In this document: piece after piece, positions 13,665 to 28,800 of the stretch
Layout: each line of letters begins with the position of its first letter
How positions within the stretch are numbered: the stretch's first letter is position 1
Assembly (NCBI GenBank): GCA_963920705.1
Contig: OY987236.1
Location: 10,526,190-10,590,189 of the forward strand
Source: Odiellus spinosus
Taxonomy: Eukaryota > Arthropoda > Arachnida > Opiliones > Phalangiidae
Length of the DNA stretch: 64,000 nt
Reading direction: 5' to 3'
Notes under the pieces: model-generated
Told to the model about the DNA's origin: nothing
What the model saw: the letters and a program-made list of their open reading frames with translations, nothing else
The model's database searches: none
Position numbers and translations under genes: made by a program

Positions 13665-13781
13665 GTACCGAAGTGTTCGGTTAACTTCCACCTAATGTAA
13701 TTCAGTTACGTGGCGCGGAGCTTAGCCTTAGTTGTCACGTCAAAAAGTTAAGCCTAATTTGATTATGATCTTGTTTAAAAG

Positions 13782-13868
13782 GTTCGTACGCCGGCGCTGT
13801 GGTAGGTATGCCTCTATCGGGTATGCTGACGGATTACTTAAGTTGGCAGGCTTGTTTTTACTTTTATG
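13782..13868 (+). CDS. VGlut: VGLUT coding exon (first in window)
   Basis: Starts after an AG acceptor at 13780-13781 and ends before GTAAG at 13869. The first two bases finish a Gly codon begun upstream, then come 28 codons beginning [20 protein letters not shown], then one base of a split Gly codon. This is the membrane-helix 5 region of the transporter. The following intron is only 75 bp. Confidence 0.93.
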
Positions 13869-16800
13869 GTAAGTTGTCTATATCTATTTGTAAGTTTTTA
13901 CTACAAAACGTATAACGGTACGAATATATTTGTGGGGTTTTAGGTGCCGCGGGAATGATATGGTACATCTTTTGGATTTGGCTCTCTTTCGAACGGCCAT
14001 CTACTCATCCAACCATCACCCAAGCAGAGTTGCTGTACATCGAGAACAGTTTAGGAACAGTCGTACAAACTTCACCTACGGTAAGTAATTACAATGACAC
14101 GAGATCATCTATAATGGCAGCCCTATCATCTTTCAAAAGGAGTTTTAATATTTTTGGAAAGGAAACTCATCTTCGTTTCCAATTAGCGTTTGATCTCTTT
14201 ATAATAGGTCATCATTTTGAAATGGGTTGAAGTATAGTGTTTTAAATTCTTCAAAGAGATCATCACAGTTTTGTAGTTGGGGTTTGATTATCAAGATCAA
14301 GTGGTCATTGCAATTTTGGAGTTTATTTGACTTAGCCAGTGGTCATCATAAGACAAAGCTCACTTTTATTTTGTAGTTGGGCTTTTTGGATCTATCCAGG
14401 GCCCAGGCGGGGGGGGGGGGCATTATGTTTTTAAATTGGGGCTATAAACTCTTCAAGGAGGTCAAATAAGCATAGTTCTGAAGCTTAGATTTGACCTAAC
14501 CGAGTTACAGTTGCAGTTTAATCTATACTTGTAACATCATAGTTTTGGAATCGATTTGAACGATTTAAAGAGGTCAAAATACTTTAGACGTCTGCTGGGA
14601 TTTAAACTAGGTCATCAAAATTTTGAAGTTGGGATTTAACTTATTTTCTGATTTTTGAAACGTCTTTTCTTATTGTAACAACGTGTCTCATTATAAGTTA
14701 ATTGCCTTTAACCATTAAAACAGTTAAAAACTACACCATGGAAATTCATGTTCACGTCCATGCCAGTTTACGCTATCATAGTGGCCAATTTCTGCCGAAG
14801 TTGGACGTTTTATCTACTCTTACTTTCGCAACCGACTTATTTCAAACAAGTCTTTCATTACGACGTCGACAAGGTAAGTTCAATTTAAACCCTCTATAGA
14901 ATACAATTTAAATAATTTCAACGAAACTCGTCACTTACTTGTCGAATGTCCAACGTTTAGTCCGGGGTGTTGGGGGCTCTACCTCACTTGTTGATGACCG
15001 CCGTGGTGCCGATGGGTGGGATCTTGGCCGATCACTTGCGTCGGCGAGAAATCTTGACCACGACTTCCGTCCGCAAGATATTCAATTGCGGAGGCTTCGG
15101 TATGGAAGCGATCTTCCTTCTAGTTGTCGGATACACGAGAAATTCCACCACAGCTATCTTGGCACTTATACTCGCCGTAGGATTCAGTGGTTTCGCCATA
15201 TCTGGTAAGATAAACAGATATTTAAGTAATTAATATACACAAGTCGTACAAATCATGGACCTTATTACTATTCAGTAGTAGTAGTTTCATTTTACAAACT
15301 AAGTATTTAACATTATATTAGGAATAACAGTGTGTATTATTACGCCTTGCCTTTAGCTATATTGCAAACAGCTTAGTAACAGCCGTATAGACAGATTCAT
15401 AAATTCATACAGAGAAACATGAATGTCTTGGTCAACAGACAACTTCAAGTGGTACCCTAAATCTAATTATGGAAGCGACATGGCACCTAGCTCCACCTGG
15501 AGTTGTCTGTTGACTTTTCTATTCTTACCCAAGATGGACATCGTGATTCTCTATATGAAAATGATGCATCTGTCTTTATTACAGTAAAAAGGGTTAAAAC
15601 GTTCATATTTCCAGACACCTTAGGCTTCTGTTTATGAGTTGTTTAGAAAAAGCCATAGCTAAATCTTTATTGAAAAAATGAGTTCTTCCAAACTACTCTT
15701 TGAAGGCGAAAATAGTTTTGTAACTTAATTCCATTAGGCCTATTTTTTAAGCCAATAATTAATCCCGAAATACTCACTCCATGCACCAAAATATTGAAAC
15801 GTAAAAGCGCATTAAGACTAAGTAATCCCCAAATGGCACCCCATCGTTTTCAATTATACTAAAAACGACGATTAGAATCGCGCGGTAGGGAAAAAACAGA
15901 GCCATACTAAATTTGGCGCGCATAAAATAGGCCTAGCACGCGTGCCACCGAGTCTCGCGATGAGACACGTGACGTCATCCATTAAGGAAAAAGCGCGGGA
16001 AAGAGGATCGGAGAACAACCAAGCGTATACATATATAGAGAATAGAATGATGGAAAAGGTCGGGGACCCCCGCAATCGCGGCGCCCCGATCAACATTCTA
16101 GTTACACCATTTTTCTAACGTCAAATTAAACCAAGGCGTAAAGCTAGAAAATGTGGAACTATAGTTACCTTAGAAATACATAACTCCCCCTTTTACACTG
16201 TAGTTAAGTTTCAGGTTGAAAGAAACCTTAGCTTCTCGCGTTACGAGAAATTCTCCTCCACGCTCCGAGCGGGCTTTCATTTCGAATGGTATACACAATC
16301 AGTTAACCGATTTAGAGCCAATAGAAGGAAAGGCGTATAAGAAAAGGAAAACTATAATTACGCTTATTTCTTTCTCCTCGCTTTTCACTCCATTGGTTAT
16401 AACTGTATGGTTGTATTGTATCGTGTCCGACTTTAACAGTTAATAAGTACAAAGATTCGCTCGCGAGAAACTAGTCTACCTGAATTTTCTATTCCCTCAA
16501 ATATTACTTCATTGGTTTATATAACTTAAACGTATTGCACGGTTAAACGGGATTGCTCTTTTCCGCGACAACTCAACTCGGAAGTGACGTGAAGACCCAA
16601 AAAGGGCCGGAAACGACGACCATAGAAAAGCGCCTTTAACAATACTGTCACGTCAGCCGACGGGGATCGCTATCTTTCTCTTCCCCGTGGGCCAAATTCG
16701 GTTATACGTTGTATATGATTTTCCCCAAAAAGAATGTATAGTAAATTCTAATCTTAGATGGAACCAAAGAAACTGTTAGAACAAAATGCTATTTCGTCTT

Positions 16801-19800
16801 TAAAGAGATAATGAAGAGTAACACTATTTTTAATTGATTGGAAGAATGAAAATTTCATAAAAAAAGAAATATTCTCAAAAGAAGGGATGGGCTTAATAAA
16901 CATTTGATCTTAAATCAACGCTCCTAAAATGCAATATTAAATTGTAAATATAAAATGATTAGTTTATTTGTAATCTTCAACTAATTCTCTCAAAATTGCA
17001 CAAGTACACTCCTTCCCCAAGTTCCCCTGTAAGTCGTTACTGAACATTCCAATGATTGGTTGAGGAACCTGATGTAAGATATTACTACCTTCCACCTTTC
17101 AATGAAGTAGAGTCATCTAGCATCATTTTTTCATAGCAAATTATGTTTGTCACCCTGGAAATAAACTCAACTTTTAGGCTTCCCCTTACATTTAAGCTTT
17201 CTTCAAAACAGTTCGTTCTTTGACCTTCGCCAAAAACCTGTTTTGAGGAAAGCCTAAATGCAAAGGGAAGACTAGAAGGTGTGTTTATTTACAAGATGAC
17301 AGGCAGAAGAAATTATATGCCTTTAAGTTTCCTAAAAAACTCCACCGCTCTATAAAATTATAGAAGAAAACCAAAAAAACCGAAAACCAATAGTAAGAAT
17401 CCAGTCATAACTTCCCTCAGTCGCATCATAGGAAAGGAAAAAGAGTTCTAATTAACATATCTATTGAAAAAAAATAGATTTTTATAAGCGAATTTGGTGT
17501 CTTTACCAAGATTGTAATTGTGTTGATATATATATATATATAGTTTTAGCCTATAGCAATCACGCGCACGAAGTAGAGCTATCGACAGCTAACATCCTAC
17601 TTTGAGGGTGTCACCCCCTCCCCCAGTTACAATATAACCCCCTAACCTACCTCCCCCCGTCTACTACTCTTTCATATGACTCTCTTTGGTCTCCCCCTAC
17701 ACGATATACGTTCTCTTCCATCTGTCAAATTTTGTCCTGGTAAGCAAAACCCCTCGTGTAACTTAACCCCCCTCCTCCAATCCTCTAACACTCCCCAAAA
17801 TGTCCTTCTCGCTATATTTCAACGGCACTCAACGTTGATGAAGTCGGAGTTCTGATGGAATATAAATGGTACACTCAATCTCAAAAAGAACCAGTGACTG
17901 CTTTTGGCATTCGGATGCAATTTTCACGTTGAAAATATTAAATTGAATAGTTGGTAAAACGTCAATGTAGAAAGTCGTTAGGCTTAGCGACTAATTTATT
18001 TATTTTTAAAAATTTAGCTATACTAATTTCAATTCTTATATTTGAAACTATACTTGAAATTATTTAAATTTGATATTTTGTACTTAAAACTAATATAGAA
18101 AGATTGATAAATCTTTTTTATCTAATGTTATCACGTGACCAAAAAAGCGTTAAAGAAGGTAACTTAATTCTTCCTGCGATTTCAAATTTTAATTTTCGGA
18201 TATTTTGATAATAAGCTAACACCAATAGCATCATTTTGTTTATGAGATCACTAGATTAATCATAGAAGAGACACATGCACTGCAAGTAGAACATTTGTAC
18301 AGGCGTATCGTAGAAAATACATTAGATCATTTACCCCTCTATGGAATCTTTCCCCGGAACACTAAAATACGAGGGTTGGAACACTTTTACAGGGGCCGTA
18401 GAAAATGCATAGAAATCCTCATAGATATCTCAAAATATTTATGATAATTAAAGTGAGGCTGTCACCAATTTTTTCGAAGGCCTATGAATTATATTTTTAG
18501 TTTTATCATACTATTAAAACGCCATATTCAATGAAAATATCAAAAGTGTATTTTTTTTCGATATATGACGTAGTAAATAACGATAATTTTCATACGAAAG
18601 GTAGAACTTTCTAGATTATGTACTTTTACGAAAAATACCGCGTGAAAGCGACCTTATCACGTGCAAGAACGAGCGAGAATAAACTGAACGATAGCCACGT
18701 GACCATAGTGATGACGTAGGATTGCGGGGAATTTTTATTTTAAAAATTTCGAAAATGGAGATTATAGAATGTATATTTTTACTGTTGCTTTAATTTTTTT
18801 CATAATATATGTATATATATTTTGAATCATTTTTTAACGATCTTTCAGAATATGCTAATCAATTTCCATTTGAAGTTCATGAAAAGTCAATTAGAGCCTC
18901 ACAATTATATAGAAATAATGAAATAAATTAATGTTAATCCGTTTTTAAAATTTCAGCCTCCCTTTAGAACCCAAAATAAGTTTATTTTTCACGTTGCTTC
19001 AATTCAAATCAAGTATTCCATTACTATTCATAAATAACAGCAAGGATCGTAAATTACTATTTATTTCACCTTGATTTTCCAGCATTGGAGAAGCTATAGC
19101 CCCTTTATATTTAAGTATTAATATCATAGAGATATTGCGTATAGAGTAGCCTTGTACGCACTGTCGATTGAAGATGAAATAAACTTTAGTAATATACAGA
19201 TCGTAAACATCCCTGAGTAGCGAGGGAGTACCGGAAACTAAAATAAAAATGAATATTTTAAATATTTTAGGATGGAAAAATGTTTTCCCTGAGCTTAATC
19301 TGAATCATGCATAGCTACGGAAATATATGGTAAAAGCAATGAAGTTAATCGGATGATGGAAAATAAGCCCCAAATAGATTTTAATTTCATGAAAATTATA
19401 CGTTTCCTATATATCAATGATAAAAAAAAACTGAATAATTTTAGGGGCATGGAGTATTAAACCTGACATAAATTAAATATAGGGACGTCATAATTCGTTT
19501 TTAAAGGATAGTGATGCGCAAAACCGATGCGCTGAAACTCTTTCTCGCCCTCAGTGGCGGTAGAAGTTTGAACTATGTTTCGTTTTGGCTGAAAATGGAA
19601 TATGGCAGTTAATGTAGTTAATTTATCCAATATTAAAATAATAGTAAGGTGGAAAAGTAGGCTTAGCTCCATTTTATTATTCCATATCCCTAAAAATAAT
19701 CAATAATTATCGACATCATTGATAATTTCACACCAACCGAAGAAAAATTTCAATGAAATAGATAGGTATGCAAATTATTTTTCGCAGTTCGTTTCAAAAG

Positions 19801-22800
19801 ACCCTAGTCAAGTAAAATAAATGTCCAAACTACTAAAATTAATCGAAATCCGGGGCGTATCATTATTCATCAATCCCAATTTTTGTTAACAAGTACTTCA
19901 TATTACCACCAGAATACATGGCAGTGTGTTTATGAAATTTGGAGAGGTCAAGAAGAGTCGCGAGTCCGATTTAATACCAAATGGCTCACGCAAAAGCAGT
20001 GAGATAGACTGTAGACAAAGGCAAAAAACTCCAGTATCTCTCTCCCACGACTCACGAGTCACCTCTCCATGGAAACTAGAAGGTTTTCCTCAATAGTCAG
20101 TGACTAGTTAAATATATTACGATAGTATTTTCACTAGTTAGGCTGACTACTAAAAAAATACAGCGATGTATGTAACTCGTAATAAATCGGTGAAGGGGAT
20201 AGGAATAAGCACTCGTAAAATTTTGTTAGCTATTGATGATACTGCCCCTTTGATAAACCAAACCTATATGAAAGAGGCACACGTATAGGAGAAGTAGGGT
20301 TCTCCATTGAATAGCGCAATGGCATGCCATCTTTTAATAGCAATATCACTTATTCAGAAGGATTTTCCCTATGGCTACATGTATACTCGGACGTGAGTCA
20401 CTACGGAGTTCGCTCCAAACTATAAGGGGATGGCATTTGCCTACCTTTGGCTATATTAATTCCAATGGGGAAATAACATAGTGTGCCAAGCTCTTATACG
20501 CCCAATATTTATGACGCTATTCATTTGACAGTGAAGCCAAAGGCAGAGGTTTACTAATCCATCACAAAGCTCTAAGTCTGTAGTGGCAAAGTTCAGAAGG
20601 GGGATGAGGGGGATGAGGGAGATGAAAAATTCAGTTAGGCTAGTCGTAAAAGAGAAATATAGGCCCAAAAGAAAATAACTTAAACTTTGGAACAAAATAA
20701 AAAGGTTTTTGTAAGAAAAGATCTACTAGGTCAAGCTTTGTATAGCTTTAGGTATATACCTCGTACCATTCTGTTAAAATATTTATGAATTCTTACACAC
20801 CAATCTCGTGTAAAAAACATTTCACGCTATAGAGCGAATACTGAAATAACTTCAACAGTTGGTTGTTGTTTTTCTCAGAGCTATTTATAGAGAAATCGTG
20901 CTTTTTTTATGAAGCCAGAAAGTTGTAGTGATTGAAGATATTATAAATTTTTAAGTAGAGATCGGGGTTTGGACAAAATAATAGACAACTATCAGTTAAT
21001 CAGTTAATCATAAAAAATTAATCGGAAAATTATTCGCGATTACATTGGATTTATCATAGACTTTCCTCGAAAAATTTTAAGTTATGAATAAAAATAAAAT
21101 AATCAGAAAATTTCTTGTCCAAACCCCGATCTCTAGTTTTAAGCATTAAATGTAGATTCTACCGGTTTTTGAATAACATATTATATAGTAGAACTTTACT
21201 AGAGCCTCGTAATGAAACCAAATTAGTCGAAATAAACCAACATATTTTAGTAATTAATTTAAGTTCTGCAGGTGGGTTAGGTTTGAAATCGAGACAAGCA
21301 TACTGTTGTCAAAAGTCTATCACTTTATTTCATAAAAGTAAACAACGCCCCGTATAGCTTAATATTATCAGTAAAGGTTCAGGTAAACGCACTAACCCAT
21401 CACTTAAAACTAGCCAAAAAAGTCATCATCCCTGTCTGGCTCGAGTGATTTGGTATCTTCCTCGTTATTTTGAGTCGGGAGAGAGGGACGGAAATTAGGC
21501 GGGCCGTGCTAGCTTGGCTATATTGTCTTCTCTTCCAACTCTGGAATTTCTACAAGGAGTGGCGCTTCCGATTTCGCTAATTTACACCGACTGCGGCAGC
21601 TGGAGTGTCTCGAATCAGAATCTGCCGGTATACGTTTACCTGGACCTGTGCTGATAGTATACTTAGCTACGGGGCGTTTACTTTTATGGAATATATAATA
21701 TAATATATACTATAATCTGATTGGTTGGTATCCACTTTTCAACATGGAACAATATTGTGGACGATTTAAATAGGTCGGCAAGGTGTAACGTCCACTTTTA
21801 AACCTTAATTTTTCCGTAATTTAGCAGAGTAAACAATATTGACTGGAGGAAGGACTTTTCATTACTGTATTACTGTTTTAGCAACAAAATAGGGCTCTTG
21901 GTGTCATTACCCATATCAAGAAATATATGCCCAAGTATTAGTACTTCAAAAAGCTCCCAATTATTTATGCTAATTTTTATAGTTTTCCTGATATTTCAAA
22001 TTCCATGATATTCCCCAGGTATGTAAATATCAACCCTGTCTACCCTGATCAAAGTATTTCGTCACGAGAATCTAAACTGCGATTTTTTTTCACGGCAATG
22101 CAATTTCTGGCGGGAAAAGAAGGGATCTTTTCAGTTTTGGATTATTTTCTCATTTAGGTTCGTCCATATACCTAACACGACGAACGTATCACAGTGGGGT
22201 CCTCGAGGGGTGCAATACTGAAAAGGTTTATATATGAAAATCGCGGGAGGGCCCGGTAAAAATTCCCCGATTTTATCCAGAAGAGGGAGACGTTAATATC
22301 CTTATATATTGAGTTCCGGTAATATACATTGCAGTCATGGGGGAGTGAGTTAGAACCAATAATATGAAATAGACTTAGAAAACTGCGAACACGGTGTGCT
22401 ATAGGGGATTTAATACCGCTGAGGTAGCATAATATACCTCCCACACTCTAGCTTCACCGTATTTCTTCAGGCAAACTGAATTTCATTAAAAGGCGAGTGA
22501 AAATGTTTGATATAAAACATTTAAAGTTATTAAATAATTTTTAAATCAATAAGTAGCGTTAAAATATTCATAGAATGTATTATTAAAACTCCCCAAAAGG
22601 TTTCTCGTTAATTTGCAATTAACAAAGTAATAGCTATTTAACAAAGTTTAACAAAATATTAAGCACTATTAATAACCAAAGCGAGGCTCTCACCATTTTT
22701 TCGAATATATGGATTACATTTTTAGTTTTATCATACTATTAAAACGGCATATTCAAAATTTTATGTCTCTGGGTTGAAGGGTTCTATTAAAAGCTTCAAA

Positions 22801-25800
22801 CTTAAAATGTCAATGACTTTTCATGAACTCCAAATGGAAATTGAGTAGCATTTTCAGAAAGATCGTTAAAAAACGACTCAAAATATATATACATATATCA
22901 TAGAAAAAATTAACGCAAAAGTAAAAAATACATATTTTAAAATGGCCATTTTCGAAATTTTTAAAGTAAAAATTTCCCGAAATACTACGTCATCATTATG
23001 GTCGCGTGGCTATTGTAGAGCCTACAGTTGATTCTCGCGCGTTATGTCACGTGATAAGGTCGCTTTCGTGCGGTCTTTTTCGTAAAAGTACTTAACCCAG
23101 AAAGTATTAACCTTTCGTTTAAAAAAATCGTTAATTACGTTACAGAAATAAACTACGTCATATATTGGAAAAAATTGCTTATATATTTTTAACATTTATT
23201 AAGAACGCGTCAACCCAGAAGTATAAAATTTTGAATAGAGTGTTTTAATAGTATGATATAACTAAATATTATGCACATCATTCATTCGAAAAAAATGGTG
23301 ACAGTAAAAAACAATGGAAAACTCTAAGTTTGGGCTTTTTCGCGAGTGACAATTACATGACGTCAAAAATGGTATTATTAGTTTATTTAATAGTAGTGTT
23401 TAAGTGTTATTAATTAAATAAATGGTGTGGTTCTCTTTTGATTCAGGTTTTAACGTAAACCATCTGGACATTGCACCCCGATACGCTAGTATATTGATGG
23501 GTCTTTCCAACGGATTCGGAACGCTTTCCGGAATGATTTGCCCCATCGTCGTCGAAACATTAACCGTGCATAAGGTAAGCTCATTATATATTGATCAGAC
23601 ATGTAGTTTATATTAACATGGGGGGATCATCTCTCTGTTTTCATGGGGAATCCCTAGTTCTGTGGCCCGTGAAATTTGTGAAATGGTACAATTTTTTAAT
23701 TTCCTGGCTTTTTACTGACCCTTTAGTGCAATTTGTTTCTTCCCTGACTTTTCCTTGACCTTAAGGAGAAATTTTTAAATTTCCAGACTTTCCCTGATTT
23801 TTTGCGCAATTTTTATAATTCCCCGACTCTTTCTTGACCTTTTGGTGCAATTTTTAAATTCCCAGACTTTTCCAGATTTTCCCTGACTCGACCTGATAGT
23901 GACACTATCTCTTTAATAGAAGTATAAGGCAATCTGGACGATTGCTATAAAGCTATAGAGCAGGAGCAGCCTTTTAAAAACATTCTCTCCTAGATGTAAG
24001 GCTTAAACTAGCTCTCTATGTATACATAGACGAAGCGACCGGAGCTTTTAGAGAAAGACTATCAAACATAGTGCTTCTTTGCCCTTCAGCGACGGTTTCC
24101 CCTTCCTAATACCGCCAGCACCGCCAATGTTACAATAGGACCATCACCATCAGGGTTGAGTGAGAGATTGAGTCAGAACCATTCCAAAAATTCCGCGCAC
24201 TTAAAGGGGAAGCGGCAGAAAACATATATAAAAGCAAGTACTCATTCTAGTAAGAACGTGGGAATATTGCACTATATCCTCCGCTACCATCCTCCCATAC
24301 TTTGCAGTCAAAATTCGTCTGCTATTCGCTTTATCACACCTTTTTAAACGGACTAAAGAACCCTCTGGCGTTTCATTTTTCTCCTGAGGCTAATGTTCTA
24401 AAACCGCGTCCGCGTTCACATTTGAGACTTTGAAACAGTTTTCAACCGTTTAGAAAAGGTCCAGCTGTAAAATTTTGGGGTCAACTGTAGAGGTATTTTG
24501 TCAAAAAAGAGAATAATTGACATGAAAAGTTGATCTGAACATTAAAAACCGTTTGAAAAGGGTTAAAAAGTACCTAGTGCGAACGGAGCTTTAGTTAAAC
24601 CTGTTAGTTTCACACTAATATAAGATTTATATATGGCTATCACCATCGACTAGATTTTTAGTTTCATCATATCGCTGGGTGGACGCGTTCTTAAGAAACT
24701 TCAAAATAAAAAGTATGAAGTACTTTTACGAAAAAGACTGCGCGAAAGCGCCTTTAGACTCTACAAAGTTGGATATAAACTCAGCTATAAAGTAATGATA
24801 TTTTTACTTCTTTCGCTATGAATTTCTGATAACTTTGTACACATATATTGTAAATGTATGTGCATTGCTAGATAATTATCGCTCTAGGGAATAGACAATA
24901 TCATACTTATACATTATCCTAAGCTTTACTTATGCTAATATAGCTTCAATCATTCTAGGGGAAAAGATTGGAGAGAAGGGAAAAGTATATAGGCATATAG
25001 TTCCATTACGTAAATGGAAATATCGCGCTCGTTGGGAAAAAAAGGGTCGAGTTATAAACGCATCTCGTGGTGCCTTATATTATAAAAAGAATCCAAGCAA
25101 TAGGTTATCGTAGAGAAGACAGAGAGATCCAAGTATTAAGAAAACTGCTCTGGAAAAGAGCGGAAGAAGGATGGAACAGAGAGGCTGAAAGGATGAGAAG
25201 CCTTTAAGTTTAGAAAAGGAGAAAAAGATTGTTGAATAGAAAAATGTTGCATCTTAGAAATTTACAATTTTAGTGGTACAACCTTTCTTAAAATCTAGCT
25301 ACGTTCACACTACAGATTTTGAAACTGTTTTCAATACATTTTAGCTACGGTCACACTAGCATTGATTAATCGATTTGAAACGGGAAAATCAAACCAATAT
25401 TCAAATCGCCAGGAATGGTTTTAAGCGTCACGTGTTCTCGCATTATCTTTATAAATCGATTTATTGTAGCTTCATCTATCAGTTGTTGAAATCAAATCGG
25501 TATGAAACTGGTTCGCGAATCAGTTTCAAGAAGTCGAATCAAATTGATTCGAGAAAACCAGTTATTTTTAATCGATTTAGACAATTAAAATATGAGGAAA
25601 AACATTATAAAAACTAGCCAAAGGTTTCATGGTTGTAAAAACCATAGAGGGTAGAAAGGCCTGGCTTGGAGGTTTCTCGGTTGACAGTTTACATCTCAAT
25701 TTCCGGTATGCGCACGACTTTTTCTATCACATCATATGCTCTAATTGGTTGAAAACCAGCCAGTGGCGATGAACCGGATGTCAGGAGACAAATTTAAAAA

Positions 25801-28800
25801 ATAAATAAAACAAAAAAATGCGAGAATTCTAAAATTGCATTGCGAAAGCCAGGCCTTCTACTTCTCTTCTTTCTACCATCTATGTTAAAACGGAGCTTTA
25901 GAAAAAAGTGCTTGTTTTAGAGCACGAGCTTTTTTTCTTCTAAATTGATTCATGCGCCTGCTCCGTTTTTATGCGATATTTTTTTTGGCAGTAGAAACTC
26001 AATTTTCTCGAGATATTTTACAATTAAACTTTTTCACAACGGATTTAGGCTGCAAATTACACTTGATATCAGAGTCTAGTATCCCTTTAATTGGTTGGAA
26101 GAGTAATTTTGGAAGGAGAGCCTATTTTCTGGATTTAAGGTTTATCACTTTACGATTTTACGACATTTTTGCAGTGAATATAGTTAGCTAAAAAGCTTCT
26201 ATAGGTTGACCCTTATCGGATGACCCTCGTGAAAAGCTATATAGCATCCTACAGTCGTAAAAAGAACCATTTCAACTTCATCACCGAAAAACGGTATAAA
26301 ATTGTTGAAGACTCTAGCTAGAATCTAGATCTAGCAAAGCTTTAGATTTCGAGAGAGAGGGGTTTTAACAGGTACTCCACAAAAACGAGAGCTTTTGTTT
26401 TAAAACAAGAGTTTACTTTGCCTTATACAAAGATACTCTTCGGTTAAAACTAAACCGATGCCAGTAAAAAGGGGCGTTCGTTGCGACAGAGTTTTAAAAG
26501 TTTACAATAGAACTAAACCTTTATGGGTTAGAATTAAAATTCAAAGGTAGTTTAAAACTATGGACCAAAGTGAACGCTATAGATTGATACTCCTGCTACT
26601 TTAGCTGTGTTCATACTAGGCTTGGAATCGATTTAAACCGTTTCAAAACGTTTCGCTGGAGTCGTGTGAACGGGAAACCGTCTTTTCGCGAATCGATTTG
26701 ATTCGATTTCTTGAAACTGCTTCGGGAACCAGTTTCGTACCGATTCGGTTTCAACAACTGATAGATGAAGCTACTATAAATCGATTTTTAAAGATAATGC
26801 GTGAACGCGTGACGCTTAAAATGACTCCTGGCGATTTGAATATCGGTTTTGACTTTACCTTTTCAAATCGATTAAGAAATGCTAGTGCGACCGTAGCTTA
26901 CGTCTGTAAGGTAACATTAAAGTTTCGTTAAAACTAGAGAATTTAAACCGTTTGCAACAGATTTGGAAAGGTCAAAGGGGAAAATTTATGAGGTCAACAG
27001 TAGAGATACTTCGTAAAATCATGGAATTATTTGATAGGAAAGTCGATTTTAACATTCAAAACGGTTTCATATGGTCTAATGTGAACGTATCTAAAGAAAC
27101 CTTACGTCACTCGCGTAAACAGACTATTTTTCGTTTTGGTTTCGTCCGATATTTGGCTGGTAGCGAATTATTTTACTTTTTAATATATAGACTTATTATA
27201 AACATGAGGAATCGATGAAAAGATGATTTTCTAACTTCATTCTACCTTTAAACCCATAAAAAATTTATATTCCATGTTGAATTTGAAAATTTTGAATGTA
27301 AACTAAACTATTCTTGCTGTTACGTGATCCGCTCGCTACAACAAACAAAAAAGCAATTTCCCATGGAAGATTTATTTGTTTATATTATTGTGTTGGTGTT
27401 CCTATTTACTTATACAAAGTTTCAGTCTTAGAATTATTCGTAATTTATAAAGTTTTAGCCCGTGTTTTACGTTAGGACACGACTCAATCTAAGGTTGAGA
27501 AAAGCGTAAGATTTGATCCGTGGGCGTGGTGGGATAGAGAAAAACCCTAAATCGAGGAACGTGTTAGGCCTAAGCCGGGGCGAGCAATGGATGGGTGAAT
27601 TGGCGCTGCGGCGGCAATGAAGAAAAGGGATTTTCTTTCGCCCGGTTGACGCCACAAAATAGGTCTGTCTGCTCTTAGCCAGAGTCGAGAGAAAGAGCGG
27701 GAGGATGGAGATGAGGAAATAAGGATGCGATCCATGAATAGGAAAAAGAATGGGGAGAGATAGCTTTTAGAGAAGAGATGCAGGAAGGAATCGGAGGAGA
27801 ACAAGTGGACAAGATATATGTATTTCTATTTCACTCCTTGAGTAGAAAACATTTCTAAGCGTTAATTCGAACAGTAGGTAATTTGTCGAGCAAATATTTT
27901 ATGATCCACTGGAAAAATGAGCGCTCGCGGGGCAAATTTTACAGCTCTGGCTTTTTCGAGAGAGTAATACCGAAACAGAGCACTTTTTTCACTGTTTTGA
28001 TGCTCGATACTCAGACCCATAGCCAGATAATTTTGATTAAGTGTGCATATGTTTTCTGTAAAGGAGAAAACTGAGGCATTTAGGGGCAAAAGCAAAAAAC
28101 ATTTGAGGGGGCAGAATTTATTTTTGATGGGACATTACCCCACTCCCATATCGAGCACGGGCAAGAGCAATTATGTTTCCAGCGAGATTCAGATCACACA
28201 GAGAGTAGTTCAGTGCAATACACTATGCATTAAAGGTAATATGAAGCGCATTAAGAACAAGCCATTAAAATCTAAATTTACGGCAGTTTTAATTCATTCA
28301 TTCATAACGCGGCGGCGAAACTATCGCCCATTGTCGTTCTAAGTTTGCGGTGGGACTAAAAAGTGTAGAATGAGGAGAGAATCTCCGAGCCGACGAGGCG
28401 GAAACGGGCTATTTCTATTCGATAGAGAAATAACCTGTTTTCATACAAATCGATAGAACGCATCCCCGCGCGTTCCGCCCTCTGAATACTGATAGAGTTT
28501 TATCACGTCGATATAGACTATATTATTCTATATTATCCCAACCCCAAACCCCAATCCAACCAACCACCCAACTCCCCCTGTTTATCATCTCGGGGGTCAT
28601 GATCCCAAAGATCGAGGTACAACATATTATATGGACCAATTTTACCAAAATACATCGCTATCTATATACGCTCTCATTCCAAAAAAAAAATCACAGGGTG
28701 TGATGGGGAACTTCCATTGTTCATATTGATCTATCGACGCCTTTAATGAGAAAGCTAAGCTTCTCCAAGATCAAATTAATATAATGAAAACATAGACATT

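Larger units (their letters stand above)
1..13781. other. Region without recognised exons, upstream of the visible VGLUT exons
   Basis: AT-rich sequence carrying MITE copies (listed separately), GA-rich purine tracts near 3840 and 5230, a T-tract of about 30 at 4258-4287 and promoter-like motif clusters near 1071 and 6270-6450. I looked for the N-terminal VGLUT helices (HGSFFWGY, CNLGVA type motifs) and did not find them. Probably intron of the transporter gene or its 5' flank. Confidence 0.5.

Noticed and set aside
1-13781. N-terminal VGLUT exons
   Set aside because: Searched by eye for the conserved helix 1-4 motifs and found none; absence is not proof because exons can be short.
26698-27218. 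Two consecutive plus-strand ORFs of 77 and 88 codons
   Set aside because: They lie inside MITE families E and F, whose other copies do not keep the frames.
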